This document shows, one piece after another, positions 7,194 through 14,277 of a DNA stretch of 51,629 nucleotides (position 1 is its first letter; every line of letters starts with the position of its first letter). Source of the stretch: a virus. The translations under genes and the position numbers were made by a program. Below the pieces are notes generated by a model. The model made no database searches. It saw only the letters and a program-made list of their open reading frames with translations, and was not told where the DNA came from. Location: positions 1 to 51,629 of IMG/VR virus record IMGVR_UViG_3300031963_000213, one strand, 5' to 3'.

Positions 7194-7318
7194 CGTCGCA
7201 GGTAGCGTCAGGATCGGCCAGGAAGGGGCCTGAGTTGGCGGATAGGTAATGAACCGGGCCAGACAGTAGAGGCGTCTCAGACAGGTAGCTGGCAGCCGCA
7301 GACAGCGTTCTGACGCAG

Positions 7319-7732
7319 CTATTCCAAGCAGATCTTGCCATCGTCACCAACGTAAGCGTGGATCTCAGTTTCCTTTTGAGCCAGGGCTGTCAGAATCTCA
7401 CCAGCAGCTTCCTGCCAGTCATGCTTCTCCCAGAAGCCAACACCATGACCATTGACAGTCAGGATGTAGTCGTGCTCGGTCTGGTAGCTGCCGTTGCTGG
7501 CTCCGATGTAGAAGTCGTCAATAGAGGACCAGTCACCGCCAAACTTGGCAGTTAGCAGCTGCTCAGCCCGCTCAACAAAAGACTGAAAGCGTTTATGCAG
7601 TTTCTGCAATGATGCTTCGTCGATGTCGGTTACGCTGTAGTTTGCGTCAAGCGGCTCGCCACCTGACTCATCGGCGTTGTCATTTTCTGACCACAACAAG
7701 GTGATCGCCAGTTGCTCAAGTGATGGATTCAT
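7319..7732 (-). CDS. Conserved phage protein of the 'NGHGVGFW' type
   Basis: A 137-residue acidic protein. It carries ALL the landmarks of a family common in phages and plasmids: LWSENDNADESGGEPLDANY near the start, HDYILTVNGHGVGFWEK at ~residue 88, and HAYVGDDGKICLE at the end. I recall 'GHDF.LTRNGHGAGFWDR...YVGDDGK' from many phages. The family has no secure function. It couples by ATGA to the next small gene. Confidence 0.75.
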   Translation of the reverse strand: MNPSLEQLAITLLWSENDNADESGGEPLDANYSVTDIDEASLQKLHKRFQSFVERAEQLLTAKFGGDWSSIDDFYIGASNGSYQTEHDYILTVNGHGVGFWEKHDWQEAAGEILTALAQKETEIHAYVGDDGKICLE

Positions 7733-7938
7733 GATGCGTCAGCAATTTGTGCCATGTAGACAGTGCGACCGGATGCCGTACACATTCCACAATCTGTCAG
7801 CTTGACTAGACCGCGACGCTCAAGAGACTTCGCAATCTTGACAGTTTGGTGATCGTGGCTGATGTAGTGACGCTTGCCAGTTTTAGCAAGGAAGTCATAC
7901 ACCTGTTGTTGCAGGTAGCCAAGGTGACGGTTAGCCAT
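7729..7938 (-). CDS. Small winged-helix-like protein
   Basis: A 69-residue basic protein. Residues 7-48 (LQQQVYDFLAKTGKRHYI, then KIAKSLERRGLVKLTDCG) follow a helix-helix-wing layout like small winged-helix DNA-binding proteins. The start overlaps the upstream stop by eight bases (ATGGCTAA). It could be a transcription regulator of the early operon. The fold is inferred from pattern only. Confidence 0.55.
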   Translation of the reverse strand: MANRHLGYLQQQVYDFLAKTGKRHYISHDHQTVKIAKSLERRGLVKLTDCGMCTASGRTVYMAQIADAS

Positions 7939-8182
7939 TGCTCGGAAGTTTCAATGCGTAGTGCGTGTGCTCACAGGGTCCATCCTGCGGACGAAAGATG
8001 GTTGCCCCGATAACTTGATTGCGACGGTTGCGGTAAAGCGTATAGCTAGTAAACCTTTCGGTCCGACTCCAGCCAAGCAACTTAAGCCGAGCGCCCATCA
8101 CAATCTCGCCTGACTCAATCTGTTCCATGCCAGCTGAGTCGAAGATTGGCGAGTTAGTAGGCATGACGGTGTAGTTAGTCAT
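7931..8182 (-). CDS. Hypothetical protein
   Basis: 83 residues from ATG 8180-8182, overlapping the upstream stop by eight bases (ATGACTAA). It contains a beta-rich C-terminal half (RFTSYTLYRNRRNQVIGATI). No family recognised. Sits between two other small early genes. Confidence 0.6.
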   Translation of the reverse strand: MTNYTVMPTNSPIFDSAGMEQIESGEIVMGARLKLLGWSRTERFTSYTLYRNRRNQVIGATIFRPQDGPCEHTHYALKLPSNG

Positions 8183-8369
8183 TGCGAGACTCTTCAAGTT
8201 TGAGTGTGCCGCCAGTTATGCGAGCAGCATCGCGACGCAAAATCTCAGCTTCGCCAAGCGACAGTGGAACAGGCTTGTTCCACGTCCAAGCAGGAAGACC
8301 GTCGGCTCCGCGAATAACATAGGCGTCGCAACGGTCGCTTGACTGAACGCGAACGTAATACAGAATCAT
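8175..8369 (-). CDS. Hypothetical protein
   Basis: A 64-residue protein with a beta-rich start (MILYYVRVQSSDRCDAYVIR) and a helical charged end (EAEILRRDAARITGG). Coupled upstream by ATGA. Function unknown. Confidence 0.55.
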   Translation of the reverse strand: MILYYVRVQSSDRCDAYVIRGADGLPAWTWNKPVPLSLGEAEILRRDAARITGGTLKLEESRND

Positions 8370-8740
8370 CGCACACCAGCAGGTAGCATTGACAGCTCAG
8401 CAATACAACTATGGATTTCATTGATTAGATCGTTGGCTACTTCCTTGCAGTTTGAGCGTGGCTGCAATGAACAGGTGAACCATTTAGGGTGCCCATAGGC
8501 TCCACCCGTGGAGCTGTTGTCCCCGGTTTGGTAGCCCCAGTCAATCGTTGCGTCAATGAAGTTGAACGTGCAGCCGATTGTTACGTCAAGCCAGGGGGAG
8601 TCACCTTCACAGTAGTCGGGTGATTGCTTGAAGTCTGCTCTGAGAGTTTTCCAGTCAGTATCTTTCTTGATAGCAACCAGAAGCTCACACAGTTCGCGGC
8701 GAAGTTTGGGGATCTCGCCAAGGATTGTCAGGTTAGCCAT
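8366..8740 (-). CDS. Conserved phage hypothetical protein ('QTGDNS.TGGAYGHP')
   Basis: A 124-residue protein with a helical N-terminus. Its core is DVTIGCTFNFIDATIDWGYQ followed by TGDNSSTGGAYGHPKWFTC (~residues 52-90). The 'D.TIGC...W.YQTGDNS.TGGAYGHPHW' pattern is one I recognise from many phage proteins of unknown function. It probably forms a beta sandwich. Two further cysteines lie in the C-terminal helix. Confidence 0.7.
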   Translation of the reverse strand: MANLTILGEIPKLRRELCELLVAIKKDTDWKTLRADFKQSPDYCEGDSPWLDVTIGCTFNFIDATIDWGYQTGDNSSTGGAYGHPKWFTCSLQPRSNCKEVANDLINEIHSCIAELSMLPAGVR

Positions 8741-8741
8741 C

Positions 8742-8972
8742 TCAACCTACTGGTGTAACTGCGTTTGCATAAATAACAGAATCAACGACTTCCAATGGAT
8801 CTATTCTGTATGTCTTCTCATTGAACACAGCTTGGACCTTGACGCCATGCGCAAGGGCAAGGCAAATTGCCTCACGAAGAAAGGAGCCAATGTCACAACC
8901 AGCTGGAGCGAGCACGCGAACAAAGTTAATAGACAGATCGCGGCTGTTCAGAGTAGATGAATTGTTCTTCAT
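8742..8972 (-). CDS. Hypothetical protein
   Basis: 76 residues from ATG 8970-8972, four bases after the upstream stop; the longer start at 9059 would overlap the upstream gene by 83 bases. It contains LSINFVRVLAPAGCDIGSFL and an alternating helix/strand layout. No assigned family. It is the second gene of the third early operon. Confidence 0.55.
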   Translation of the reverse strand: MKNNSSTLNSRDLSINFVRVLAPAGCDIGSFLREAICLALAHGVKVQAVFNEKTYRIDPLEVVDSVIYANAVTPVG

Positions 8973-8976
8973 TGAA

Positions 8977-9324
8977 TCAAGCAGCGTAGAGATCAGAGAA
9001 GTTACCAAGATCAAACTCTTGGCGTTCGCCATTGGCAATCGCAACAGCGGCAGCAGCAATCAACTTACTACGATTGTGAATCAGCCACTGAGTCTTAAAG
9101 CCATCACGTCCAGGAAACGCAGACCAGAAGTGCTGCGTTGCGTAGTCAATGCAGCAAGCAGTGGCAAGTGGCAGGTAGCTGTTAGGCTTGCTTGTTTTGT
9201 AGATAGACTCAAGCTCGCGCCTGAGCTTGTTCCAAGCATTGCCGTCAGCATTTTCAAGCGTGACGATCAGAACATTTAGACACTCAGGAAACAACTGAGC
9301 ATCAAGATGCGTAGCAAGAGTCAT
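8977..9324 (-). CDS. Hypothetical protein, first gene of operon
   Basis: 115 residues from ATG 9322-9324; a TTG at 9348 is in frame but would lie inside the leader repeats. It is mainly helical, with an alanine-rich part (IHNRSKLIAAAAVAIANGE). It follows promoter cassette 3 by about 95 bases. I do not recognise the family and see no Shine-Dalgarno. Confidence 0.6.
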   Translation of the reverse strand: MTLATHLDAQLFPECLNVLIVTLENADGNAWNKLRRELESIYKTSKPNSYLPLATACCIDYATQHFWSAFPGRDGFKTQWLIHNRSKLIAAAAVAIANGERQEFDLGNFSDLYAA

Positions 9325-9346
9325 GCAGTAACTTTGGCAGAAGCTC

Positions 9347-9480
9347 AAGCTAGAAACTCAAGTTAGAAACTCAAGCTAGAAACTTAAGCGGTGGCACGCG
9401 AGGCGCACCTCTCCCCGCGCTTGATGCCATGATAGCACATTTTATACGGGGCGCAAGTCGATTTTTAACATGCGTTTACA
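9347..9480 (-). promoter_or_regulatory. Early promoter/leader cassette, copy 3
   Basis: A divergent copy. On the leftward strand -10 TATCAT lies at 9429-9434 and -35 TTGCGC at 9451-9456 with a 16-base spacer. The bases after the -10 (GGCATCAAGCG-GGGGAGA) match the other copies. The hairpin position is kept but weaker (GAGG/CCTC, 9400-9411). The leader element is expanded into three tandem 13-base units, AAGYTAGAAACTY on the + strand (9347-9385). Only part of the upstream GTTAC repeat remains. Confidence 0.7.
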
Positions 9481-9509
9481 CGCCACTTCCTGTAAGATAC
9501 GGGTGAGTC

Positions 9510-9683
9510 TCACGGTGAGACGGGCCTGCTGGCGATACTACCGCCGCAGTTGTCGCACTTAAGGGGCAGGCCCGTGCGATTAACTTGATCGCCAATCACA
9601 AGCCAGCTTGCATCTAACGCAAACTTCTCGCGCTCGGTTCGGCAGCAGTCAACGCAAATCTTTTTGCGCTGGATAGTGAACAC
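9510..9683 (-). CDS. Small zinc-ribbon-like protein
   Basis: 57 residues from GTG 9681-9683, four bases after the upstream stop; an upstream ATG at 9755 would overlap the preceding gene by 68 bases. Two CxxC pairs (CVDC at ~10, CDNCGG at ~43) are spaced as in a small zinc ribbon. A 7-base inverted repeat (GTCTCAC/GTGAGAC, about 9506-9520) overlaps the 3' end but has no U-tract. Could bind nucleic acid or protein; role unknown. Confidence 0.55.
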   Translation of the reverse strand: MFTIQRKKICVDCCRTEREKFALDASWLVIGDQVNRTGLPLKCDNCGGSIASRPVSP

Positions 9684-9687
9684 ATAC

Positions 9688-9936
9688 CTAAACCTTTGCC
9701 CGGTTACGGAAATGGTGTCGGTTAGTCTTAGGGTCTGGGATGCAGCCGTCATCAATACTATCCTTGATTCGTTTGTAAAGCTTTTTCATGCGCAGTTTAC
9801 ACTCTTCCCATGCCTCTTGTTTTGGTGGGTTGTCACCATCCCAAAGCATGGAAATGTAGTGAGGACCGGCACGATACAGAAACTTGATGCAGACAAGAAG
9901 CAGACGCTTCTCAAAGTTGGAGAACTCCATTGTCAT
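9688..9936 (-). CDS. Hypothetical protein
   Basis: 82 residues from ATG 9934-9936; the longer frame to 10101 would lie entirely inside the upstream gene. It has an aromatic N-terminal half (RLLLVCIKFLYRAGPHYISM) and a very basic C-terminus (KLYKRIKDS then NRHHFRNRAKV). It overlaps the upstream gene by 26 bases, which is more than usual here. Function unknown. Confidence 0.55.
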   Translation of the reverse strand: MTMEFSNFEKRLLLVCIKFLYRAGPHYISMLWDGDNPPKQEAWEECKLRMKKLYKRIKDSIDDGCIPDPKTNRHHFRNRAKV

Positions 9937-10618
9937 CAGGCAGGTGTTCGTTAAGCATGGACTCGATCTGTTTCCAGTCAACAGCTTTCTCGACATTTGC
10001 AGAAGCTTCTGCGCGAATGTCGGCAAGCTCTGGCGCATCAAACTCTTTACTGAGGATGCTGCAGAACTCTGCCATGAACATTTCGTTGCGCATGGACTCA
10101 AGCCGGTCAGCTACAGTGATCCCCTTCCGCTTCGTTGTCGAGCGTGGATAATTGTTGATAGTGAACAGCTTATGAATGCAATTATCAGGATCAAGCAGCG
10201 CATTGATCTGGGCATCGTTTAGCCCGACCTGCTTCGCTTGAATGACGATTTTCGCTTTAGCAACATTGTGCAGCGAAACACGCCAGGTAACTTCGCGCTT
10301 AATCAGCTTGTAGAACGAGTTGTAGACATTGATCTTTCGGCTCAGCTGGTTGAGCTTGGATTCAATGTGCTCCCTATCCTGACTGCTAGCATGTGCAGCT
10401 TTTTGCAGCTCGATCGTGAACTCGTTGACAGCCTTGAACATGGACTGCCGATCACAATAAATTTCGTGATACAGCGTTCGCAGATCGTCAACATGGATGG
10501 TCGCCAGCTCGGTCACATAAACAGTGCGACCAAGCGCTTCGCTCTGAATGCGAAATGCGTGAGGCTTGCGATTTTCTGGATTGTCGTCGTGATGAATGGC
10601 TTTGCTGGATGTTTGCAT
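9911..10618 (-). CDS. Long helical hypothetical protein
   Basis: A 235-residue, mostly alpha-helical protein. A coiled-coil-prone region lies at ~65-105 (ELQKAAHASSQDREHIESKL). The C-terminal half holds LGLNDAQINALLDP-like helices and acidic stretches. I do not recognise a family. It follows the dNMP-kinase-like gene by four bases, so the two are likely co-transcribed. Confidence 0.6.
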   Translation of the reverse strand: MQTSSKAIHHDDNPENRKPHAFRIQSEALGRTVYVTELATIHVDDLRTLYHEIYCDRQSMFKAVNEFTIELQKAAHASSQDREHIESKLNQLSRKINVYNSFYKLIKREVTWRVSLHNVAKAKIVIQAKQVGLNDAQINALLDPDNCIHKLFTINNYPRSTTKRKGITVADRLESMRNEMFMAEFCSILSKEFDAPELADIRAEASANVEKAVDWKQIESMLNEHLPDDNGVLQL

Positions 10619-10622
10619 GTAA

Positions 10623-11174
10623 TCAGCTAATGATTTGTTTTACGGATTCGTACAGATCGTCAAGCGTGCCATTGTTGTCAATGACGTGATCCCAGTCAGC
10701 AAAAGAAGATAGCTCTACGTCCGACTGGTGGGTATCGCTCAGGGAGCTGCGATCATTTTCGCGATGAACATGAACAAGTAAAAACTTCTTACTCATGAGC
10801 AATGCGGCTTCATTGCGAAACCGCATGTCGTCAACAACGATCGGATACTTGCTTGAATGGCGGTCAAACTTTTGTTCAAACGCATCCAGCCAAGTTGTTT
10901 CCTTGACAAGACTGCGGCCCCATTCTGTGCCAAGCGTGCGGGCAAGATGCCTGTAGCTTTTGCCAACGCCAGGGATGGGCGTTTCTTTTGCTTCGTAGCA
11001 ATAGTGCTCAATGTCCTCAATGTTGAGGCCGTGGTGCATCAAGAAAGTTTCCACCATCTCAAGCAAAGGAGATGCGAAACTCAGGGCCTGATAGCCATGG
11101 CAATGAACAAGGTAGTGGGCAATAGTTGATTTACCCTGTTGCGGCGTTGAACTCCAGAGAGCGATGTGCTTCAT
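10623..11174 (-). CDS. Deoxynucleoside monophosphate kinase-like P-loop protein
   Basis: A 183-residue nucleoside/nucleotide kinase-like protein. The N-terminal P-loop TPQQGKSTIA (~residue 9) lacks the usual first glycine of GxxxxGKS. ARTLGTEWGRSL (~83) and VVDDMRFRNEA (~113) match the conserved blocks of T4 gp1-type phage dNMP kinases. Such enzymes phosphorylate dNMPs to dNDPs in the cytoplasm to supply phage DNA synthesis. It is coupled by ATGA to a tiny membrane-protein gene. Family assignment is good; substrate preference cannot be told. Confidence 0.75.
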   Translation of the reverse strand: MKHIALWSSTPQQGKSTIAHYLVHCHGYQALSFASPLLEMVETFLMHHGLNIEDIEHYCYEAKETPIPGVGKSYRHLARTLGTEWGRSLVKETTWLDAFEQKFDRHSSKYPIVVDDMRFRNEAALLMSKKFLLVHVHRENDRSSLSDTHQSDVELSSFADWDHVIDNNGTLDDLYESVKQIIS

Positions 11175-11293
11175 TTGATAATCTTTGATGTGTAGTAGAC
11201 CAGCAAAATGACTGCACAGACGACAGCAGCGGCTAAACCGGCAACTATTGTGGCCAGCAGTGAGATTTGTGCTACCTGAATGGCATTTTCCAT
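11171..11293 (-). CDS. 40-residue membrane protein
   Basis: Reads from ATG 11291-11293. Residues ~9-34 are strongly hydrophobic (ISLLATIVAGLAAAVVCAVI plus LLVYY), bounded by a short N-terminus and a basic end (TSKIIK). It overlaps the kinase start by ATGA. One transmembrane helix with an N-out/C-in arrangement is predicted from charge. It forms a pair with the 28-residue membrane protein next to it. Coding is supported by the overlap and by the clean hydrophobic pattern. Confidence 0.6.
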   Translation of the reverse strand: MENAIQVAQISLLATIVAGLAAAVVCAVILLVYYTSKIIK

Positions 11294-11303
11294 ATCCGGC
11301 TGT

Positions 11304-11390
11304 CTAAGGTAGATGTATGCAAACAATAAGGAACACAAAAATGGTTACTACCAGCAATAAGATCATTGCCACGCTGACAGGATCAGCCAT
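11304..11390 (-). CDS. 28-residue membrane protein
   Basis: Reads MADPVSVAMILLLVVTIFVF then LIVCIHLP. Nearly the whole chain is one transmembrane helix. The ATG overlaps the upstream stop by one base (TGATG). It lies 10 bases before the 40-residue membrane protein, and the two look like a matched pair. Small phage membrane peptides can be holins, superinfection exclusion factors or envelope modulators; nothing here separates these. Confidence 0.55.
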   Translation of the reverse strand: MADPVSVAMILLLVVTIFVFLIVCIHLP

Positions 11391-11662
11391 CAACCCAGCT
11401 CCCGAAACGGGCTTGAATGGCCGCCCAGGAGATCGACTGCCTCCAGCTCCCGGAAGTACCGGCGGCGGGCTTGGTGGGCCAGCTGGGCGCGGCTCAGGGC
11501 CTCCAGGTGAAAGGGGTTCGCGTCTTGAATGGTCGCCGGAGCCGGACCGCTCCTCTCGGCCAGCGCATCAGCCTCTTTTTCAAGAATCAGAGCCTCTGCG
11601 CCATACAAGTGAGCGCGAGCCGTGATGCAGTTACGCAGCTTGACTGACAGTTGATAATCCAT
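11390..11662 (-). CDS. Hypothetical helical protein
   Basis: About 90 residues from MDYQLSVKLRNCITARAHL; a second ATG three codons upstream is possible. Helical and Ala/Glu/Arg-rich (EALILEKEADALAERSG, ALSRAQLAHQARRRYFREL). No family recognised. It overlaps the upstream regulator-like gene by about 30 bases. Confidence 0.55.
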   Translation of the reverse strand: MDYQLSVKLRNCITARAHLYGAEALILEKEADALAERSGPAPATIQDANPFHLEALSRAQLAHQARRRYFRELEAVDLLGGHSSPFRELG

Positions 11663-12266
11663 TTGGTTCAATTCGTTTCCAGTGATAACCAGCGCATGTT
11701 CCGCCGACTTTCATCGCTGAATGGATGCCCTGAGACGTTGCAAAAACATCCCTGGCGGCGGCGGTGACGCTTTCGTAGATGCGACCGCTTTCGACGGCCT
11801 GAACCATCTTACCAGATCCACGGGGTTTCGGGAAGTTCTGGGCGATGAAATCCGCAAGATCCTCGTCCTCCAGGAGCATAAAAAGCCTCTGGCGATCAAT
11901 TCCACCGAACACGCTTGGACGATTGCGGGCAAGGGCAACGACATCAGCACGCCTGAAATAGCGCCTTGACTTGCTGCCCGCATTTTTGTAGGACTCAATC
12001 AGCCCTTTCTCTGCCCATCGCTGCGGAACGTCAATGCTGGTGCCCAAGGTACTTGCAATGTACGAAGCGGCTATCCAGTCGCCCTCGGCCTTGCGTGAAA
12101 CCTTGCGCCTGCCCATCGCACTTGCGATAGACTGCCTAGTGCGCTCTGTATAGCCATTCTTCTTTGCCCATCTGTTGTAGGCGCTGAAGATCATGGTTGG
12201 CAAAACATTGCCTGCAATAGACTCAAGGGCAGCTTTTTCTTCTGGCGACCAGAACACTTTTTTCAT
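11631..12266 (-). CDS. DNA-binding protein with HTH segments and NUMOD1-like C-terminus
   Basis: 211 residues from ATG 12264-12266, overlapping the upstream stop by ATGA. Three parts are visible. Residues ~5-55 (SPEEKAALESIA...YTERTRQSIASAMGR) look like a Myb/homeodomain-type helix bundle. Residues ~65-112 (ASYIASTLGTSIDVPQRWAE, RRYFRRADVVALAR) look like a MerR/excisionase-type HTH. The end (SGRIYESVTAAARDVFATSQ, GYHWKRI) resembles the NUMOD1 motif found with homing endonucleases. There is no nuclease domain, so it is probably a regulator or a decayed homing-associated protein. Confidence 0.6.
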   Translation of the reverse strand: MKKVFWSPEEKAALESIAGNVLPTMIFSAYNRWAKKNGYTERTRQSIASAMGRRKVSRKAEGDWIAASYIASTLGTSIDVPQRWAEKGLIESYKNAGSKSRRYFRRADVVALARNRPSVFGGIDRQRLFMLLEDEDLADFIAQNFPKPRGSGKMVQAVESGRIYESVTAAARDVFATSQGIHSAMKVGGTCAGYHWKRIEPNGLSTVSQAA

Positions 12267-12532
12267 GGAATCCTCCATGCGTGACTGGAGATGCCGGGAT
12301 GCGAAAGTTCACGGGTTCCGTGCAGTTGCTTGAGAGCCCTGCTTACCCTGTGACGCCAGGTTTCACGACCTGCATTGTTGATAGGCTTGAGATCGCCGGA
12401 ATTCAAGTCAACGCCGCCATCGGCAACCCAAGAAAATACATCCTTTGATCGAAAGATCGTTCCGCTTGGAAACCTTTTAATCCATTGACGAAGGATTGAT
12501 TTCCAAGCGGCTACATCCTTGGCCTCACTCAA
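12263..12532 (-). CDS. Winged-helix-like hypothetical protein
   Basis: 89 residues from a TTG start that overlaps the upstream stop by four bases (TTGA). The frame also opens upstream, but that part is the shadow of the 53-residue gene. It contains WIKRFPSGTIFRSKDVFSWV, WRHRVSRALKQL and SSHAWRIP. The order resembles a winged-helix domain in which a recognition helix precedes a basic wing. Possibly DNA-binding. The unusual TTG is chosen on overlap geometry. Confidence 0.55.
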   Translation of the reverse strand: MSEAKDVAAWKSILRQWIKRFPSGTIFRSKDVFSWVADGGVDLNSGDLKPINNAGRETWRHRVSRALKQLHGTRELSHPGISSHAWRIP

Positions 12533-12690
12533 AACTGCTGCTCCTCCTGTTGGGATTCGCTTTTGACATGCTGCAGTAGATACTGCGCCCATCCGATGTG
12601 AGTTGAGATGGCGTGCTTTCCAGGAGGGGAATTTGGAAAGCTTTGTTTCCACCACTCACGGAAAAGAACTTCAAGCTCGGATTCGTTCAT
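12529..12690 (-). CDS. 53-residue hypothetical protein
   Basis: Reads MNESELEVLFREWWKQSFPN, then a helical Gln/Glu-rich end (VKSESQQEEQQF). ATG 12688-12690 overlaps the stop of the zinc-finger gene upstream (ATGA). The stop overlaps the TTG start of the next gene (TTGA). Both junctions support coding. Function unknown. Confidence 0.65.
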   Translation of the reverse strand: MNESELEVLFREWWKQSFPNSPPGKHAISTHIGWAQYLLQHVKSESQQEEQQF

Positions 12691-13154
12691 TGGTCCTTTG
12701 GAATCAATGTAAAGTTAGAGCAATAGGAGGCAAATGTCAAGCCCTCCTCAACCGGATCCCTGTGCCCCAGGTCGCACGGGTCTTGCCTGATACCCCTGTA
12801 ATGAGTGCATTTCCTGCAGGTTTTCCTGCCTGTTTTGGTTTTGCTTTTGAATCTTGGTATCTCAGGGTGGATGTTCGCGTGCATTTCACCACGGCGTATT
12901 CTGCCAATAGCGGATGCACTGCATCCATGCTTATCAGCGAGAACATACTGAGGGGACGTATCAGTCAGGATGTCAAGGATTACCTCGTCAGACAGCCTTA
13001 CCTCTGGTGCTGCACCTTTGGGTGCAATTCCATTCAGCTCGGTCCATGCAAAGTCGCAGCTCCTGCATCGGAAGCGACGACGAACATCGCCTGACTGATT
13101 CCTGCGTGTTTCAGTGACATAAGCAACGCCATTGCAGTTTTCACAAACGGCCAT
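12687..13154 (-). CDS. Zinc-ribbon/HTH protein
   Basis: 155 residues. The N-terminal CENC (residue 4) and CRSC (~30) form a zinc ribbon like those in phage transcription or replication proteins. The middle (LSDEVILDILTDTS, then ADKHGCSASAIGRIRRG) looks like an HTH. A second cysteine group follows (CRKCTHYRGIRQDPC, then YCSNF). This suggests a DNA-binding regulator or a decayed homing-type protein with two zinc sites. The TG-rich tail (FTLIPKDQ) is polar. Confidence 0.6.
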   Translation of the reverse strand: MAVCENCNGVAYVTETRRNQSGDVRRRFRCRSCDFAWTELNGIAPKGAAPEVRLSDEVILDILTDTSPQYVLADKHGCSASAIGRIRRGEMHANIHPEIPRFKSKTKTGRKTCRKCTHYRGIRQDPCDLGHRDPVEEGLTFASYCSNFTLIPKDQ

Positions 13155-13164
13155 CTTTAGCGTC

Positions 13165-13392
13165 CTACACCAGAAGTGGTAGTTGTTTGAACGGCAGCGG
13201 CTGCCAATGGGTTAGCGGAGATTTGGTAGGTATAAAAGATCCATTCCACTCTCCTCTACCACGTCTCCATTTACCAGGCGCGTAATCAGTCCTGATCTGT
13301 TTTGGCCAGTTGCAGATGATTACCTCTTCCGCATTTGCGCCGATGAAAAATTGACCGTCTCTTGGTGCTGTTTTAATTGGTTGCCAGGTCAT
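13165..13392 (-). CDS. DUF551-like small protein
   Basis: 75 residues with the layout of the DUF551 family common in phages: WQPIKTAPRDGQFFIGANA at the start and LTHWQPLPFKQLP at the end. The family has no known function. The ATG overlaps the upstream stop by one base. Assignment is by the two conserved ends. Confidence 0.7.
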   Translation of the reverse strand: MTWQPIKTAPRDGQFFIGANAEEVIICNWPKQIRTDYAPGKWRRGRGEWNGSFIPTKSPLTHWQPLPFKQLPLLV

Positions 13393-13670
13393 CAGTCTCC
13401 TCCACTAAGGCTGGGGTGAAACACGAGAGCACCTTGCACGCTGTTACGCGGGCCTCTAGGGCGTGCAATTAGTTCAAAACGTCCCATCGGCAATTCATGG
13501 AGTCCGTTCCTGTCGGCAAAGATGGAGACAGCGGCAGCCTGAAACCCGCGTGGAAGCGTGATACAGGGATACCCAGTTTCTTCTCTAATTCTGTCTTGGC
13601 GGTTGAGGTCCTCATAGATTGATTCGACAAGTTTCTTGTATTCGTCGGGATAGAGGGGTAGTTCAGCCAT
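13392..13670 (-). CDS. Hypothetical protein
   Basis: 92 residues from an ATG overlapping the HNH gene's stop by eight bases (ATGGCTGA). Helical N-terminus (YPDEYKKLVESIYEDLNRQD) and a beta-rich end (GRFELIARPRGPRNSVQGAL). No family recognised. Confidence 0.6.
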   Translation of the reverse strand: MAELPLYPDEYKKLVESIYEDLNRQDRIREETGYPCITLPRGFQAAAVSIFADRNGLHELPMGRFELIARPRGPRNSVQGALVFHPSLSGGD

Positions 13671-14277
13671 TTGGTTGGTCACTTTCAATACCGAATTGGT
13701 GAGAGTTGAGCAAATCCCTTAAGCCCTTCAAGAGGGCTATGTCTTCTTTCTCAAGAGCGTGCTCATTTTCAATCATGTAGACAATGATGCGAATCAACTC
13801 TGCTGGACTTGCATTGCTTTTGACAAGATTGGCTCGCCTACTGATAACTCTGACATTATCGGGGGTATATCCACGCTGATTGTTAATCCTGTCCAGACTA
13901 GCAGAGCTTGAATTAAGGCTACTATTGCGGGGGCCGGTGCCAGTTCCATCGGTAATTTTGATGCCACGAATGGGGCAAACTTCAGGAATCACAATGTCAT
14001 CAACCGTTAGCGTGAACTCAAGGCCAAACTTGTTGGCTCGTTGCCTTGCTGCGTACAAGAGTTTCAGTCGCGGATCAATTCTCTTATACCGCTCAATTGC
14101 ACACTTCGGGCACATGGAAACTATTGACGTTCCTAGAATGGTCTTTCTTTTGTTTTTCGCTGGATAAAAGTCAACAACTGGCAAGAGTTGCTTGCAATCT
14201 GAGCAAGGTGCCAACAGAGGGCATGGCGTATCTATTTTTGTTGTCCAACCAGACGGGAATGTTCGCACGTTGTTCAT
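13663..14277 (-). CDS. HNH endonuclease VII-like protein
   Basis: 204 residues. CSDC (~25) and CPKC (~56) form a zinc-binding pair. Further on come CPIRGIKI, SASLDRINNQRGYTPDNVRV and SRRANLVKSNASPAEL. This matches phage HNH-type nucleases related to recombination endonuclease VII, where the DRINN..GY..DNVRV region carries the catalytic and metal-binding residues. It may be a free-standing homing or DNA-processing nuclease. Its start overlaps the next upstream gene by four bases. Confidence 0.7.
   Translation of the reverse strand: MNNVRTFPSGWTTKIDTPCPLLAPCSDCKQLLPVVDFYPAKNKRKTILGTSIVSMCPKCAIERYKRIDPRLKLLYAARQRANKFGLEFTLTVDDIVIPEVCPIRGIKITDGTGTGPRNSSLNSSSASLDRINNQRGYTPDNVRVISRRANLVKSNASPAELIRIIVYMIENEHALEKEDIALLKGLRDLLNSHQFGIESDQPNG

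Noticed and set aside
7063-7350. Leftward frame of 95 codons
   Set aside because: Overlaps the gene at 6684-7193 by 131 bases in another frame. Only the 125-base gap is free, and it shows no clear coding pattern.
9506-9520. GTCTCAC/GTGAGAC inverted repeat as terminator
   Set aside because: No U-tract follows on either strand, and it overlaps the coding end.
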